Source: Nanobdellota archaeon
GTDB lineage: Archaea; Aenigmatarchaeota; Aenigmatarchaeia; QMZP01
NCBI GenBank assembly: GCA_018818465.1
Contig: JAHIRU010000093.1
Span: 1-6,005, forward strand
Direction of reading: 5' to 3'
Length of the DNA: 6,005 bases
Part shown: positions 5,272 through 6,005 of the stretch, one piece after another
Layout: the number at the start of each line of letters is the position of its first letter
Position numbering within the stretch: the stretch's first letter is position 1
The notes under the pieces: generated by a model
What the model saw: the letters and a program-made list of their open reading frames with translations, nothing else
What the model was told of the DNA's origin: nothing
The model's database searches: none
Position numbers and translations under genes: made by a program

Positions 5272-6005
5272 ATGTTAGACTCTAAGATAACTAAAAAGAT
5301 AAATGATTTCATTTATTTGAAGCCTAGAACTGTACAAGAGGTAGCAAATTTAATTTCTAAGAACTGGCGAACAGCTGACAGGTATGTAGATTCCATATCA
5401 AAAGAGAAGGGAAACATTTCTGTAAGAACATTCAGAGGAGGTACACGCGGCGCATTGAAAATAGTTTATTGGAATAACATAGAGAAGATACATTCCTCTG
5501 AATTCCAGGAAAAGCTGCTCAAAAAAATTGAGCGCAGCAAGAAAATGGATTTTTCTCCGTTTGATATCTACCAGTATGTCGATGATGCAAAAAGAAACGC
5601 TAAGATGATTAATGTAAAAAATGAAAAAGTTAAGGATGTTCTTAAGGATTATTTAGAGAGTGCGCAGAAACAGGTTCTCAGTTTTTCAGGAAATCTCTCA
5701 TGGATAAATTTAGATGAAGGCGGCAAAAAGATAACAGATCTTCTTGAAGAGATGGCTGAGAATAACGTCTCAATAAAGATATTGACAAGGGTTACTATTG
5801 ACAGCATGAAAAACATAAAGAAGGTTTTAGAAATAAATGAAAAGTTAGGGAAAAATCTAATTGAAATAAGACATAGAGAACATCCTCTAAGGGGATTCAT
5901 TATTGATGACAACAAAGCTAGGTTCAGAGAGATGAAGGATCCAACTGAATACGCTAAGGGAGAACTGGATGATTATATTCTACTCTTTTATGAAATATAT
6001 GATCC
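5272..6005 (+). CDS. Winged-helix protein with phospholipase-D-like/TrmB-type C-terminal domain, probable transcription regulator, 3' end beyond window
   Basis: 244 codons are open to the right edge with no stop. Residues about 5-68 form a winged helix: helix-turn-helix TVQEVANLISKNWRTADRYV (20-39), then a wing around VRTFRGGTRGALKIVYW (51-67). Residues 76-130 are charged and helical. From about 132 (QKQVLSFSGNLSWI) begins a fold like the phospholipase-D-like C-terminal domain of TrmB-type archaeal regulators: a strand SIKILTRV (167-174), a helix, then IEIRHREHPLRGFIIDDNKARF (197-218). The place of a catalytic HxK motif reads His204-Pro-Leu, so PLD catalysis is unlikely and a ligand-sensing or structural role fits better. 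The ATG is preceded directly by an in-frame TGA, so it is the furthest start. It is divergent from the synthetase-like gene across 106 bp and may regulate that gene or itself; this is inferred from position only. Confidence 0.75.
   Translation, partial: MLDSKITKKINDFIYLKPRTVQEVANLISKNWRTADRYVDSISKEKGNISVRTFRGGTRGALKIVYWNNIEKIHSSEFQEKLLKKIERSKKMDFSPFDIYQYVDDAKRNAKMINVKNEKVKDVLKDYLESAQKQVLSFSGNLSWINLDEGGKKITDLLEEMAENNVSIKILTRVTIDSMKNIKKVLEINEKLGKNLIEIRHREHPLRGFIIDDNKARFREMKDPTEYAKGELDDYILLFYEIYD

Noticed and set aside
5649..5915. Minus-strand open frame of 88 codons with hydrophobic stretches
   Set aside because: It is a shadow of the HTH/PLD-like gene on the other strand, and its hydrophobic look comes from the lysine/glutamate codons of that gene read in reverse.

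Overview
The window looks archaeal. It carries an archaeal-type Nop5 (Nop56/58) C/D-box RNP protein. Good TATA boxes sit about 24-29 bp ahead of several start codons that have no ribosome binding site, which points to leaderless transcripts. Genes further inside operons, or with a real leader, have Shine-Dalgarno sites instead. The DNA is AT-rich and compact, and no insertion sequence, tRNA, rRNA or CRISPR array was seen. The gene style fits a DPANN-like or other small-genome archaeon, but that placement is inference only.

Layout, right to left on the minus strand. (i) 5165-4311: a short class II aminoacyl-tRNA synthetase-like enzyme of the AsnRS/AspRS/asparagine-synthetase-A type, with no anticodon-binding domain. 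Its 3' end overlaps a hairpin followed by a T-rich tract, a probable terminator. (ii) 4276-3200: Nop5, complete. (iii) 3199-3064: an intergenic region with four tandem 18-bp palindromic units at 21-22 bp spacing, stopping just upstream of a TATA box. (iv) 3063-2659 and 2662-2030: a two-gene operon with a 4-bp ATGA overlap. It encodes a small helical HEPN-like protein and a nucleotidyltransferase with a complete GSx10DxD motif, which resembles a HEPN/MNT toxin-antitoxin module. (v) 1986-1 and beyond the window: a membrane-targeted or secreted subtilisin-family protease with a full catalytic triad, starting at GTG with its own TATA box.

On the plus strand, 5272 to the right edge encodes a winged-helix protein with a C-terminal phospholipase-D-like/TrmB-type domain. 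It is divergent from the synthetase-like gene, and the 106-bp gap between them holds promoters for both directions.

Functionally this is a housekeeping stretch (Nop5, a synthetase paralogue) interrupted by a regulated accessory pair (HEPN/MNT) and flanked by an extracytoplasmic protease and a probable transcription regulator. The most unusual signal is the four-unit palindrome array in front of the HEPN/MNT operon.
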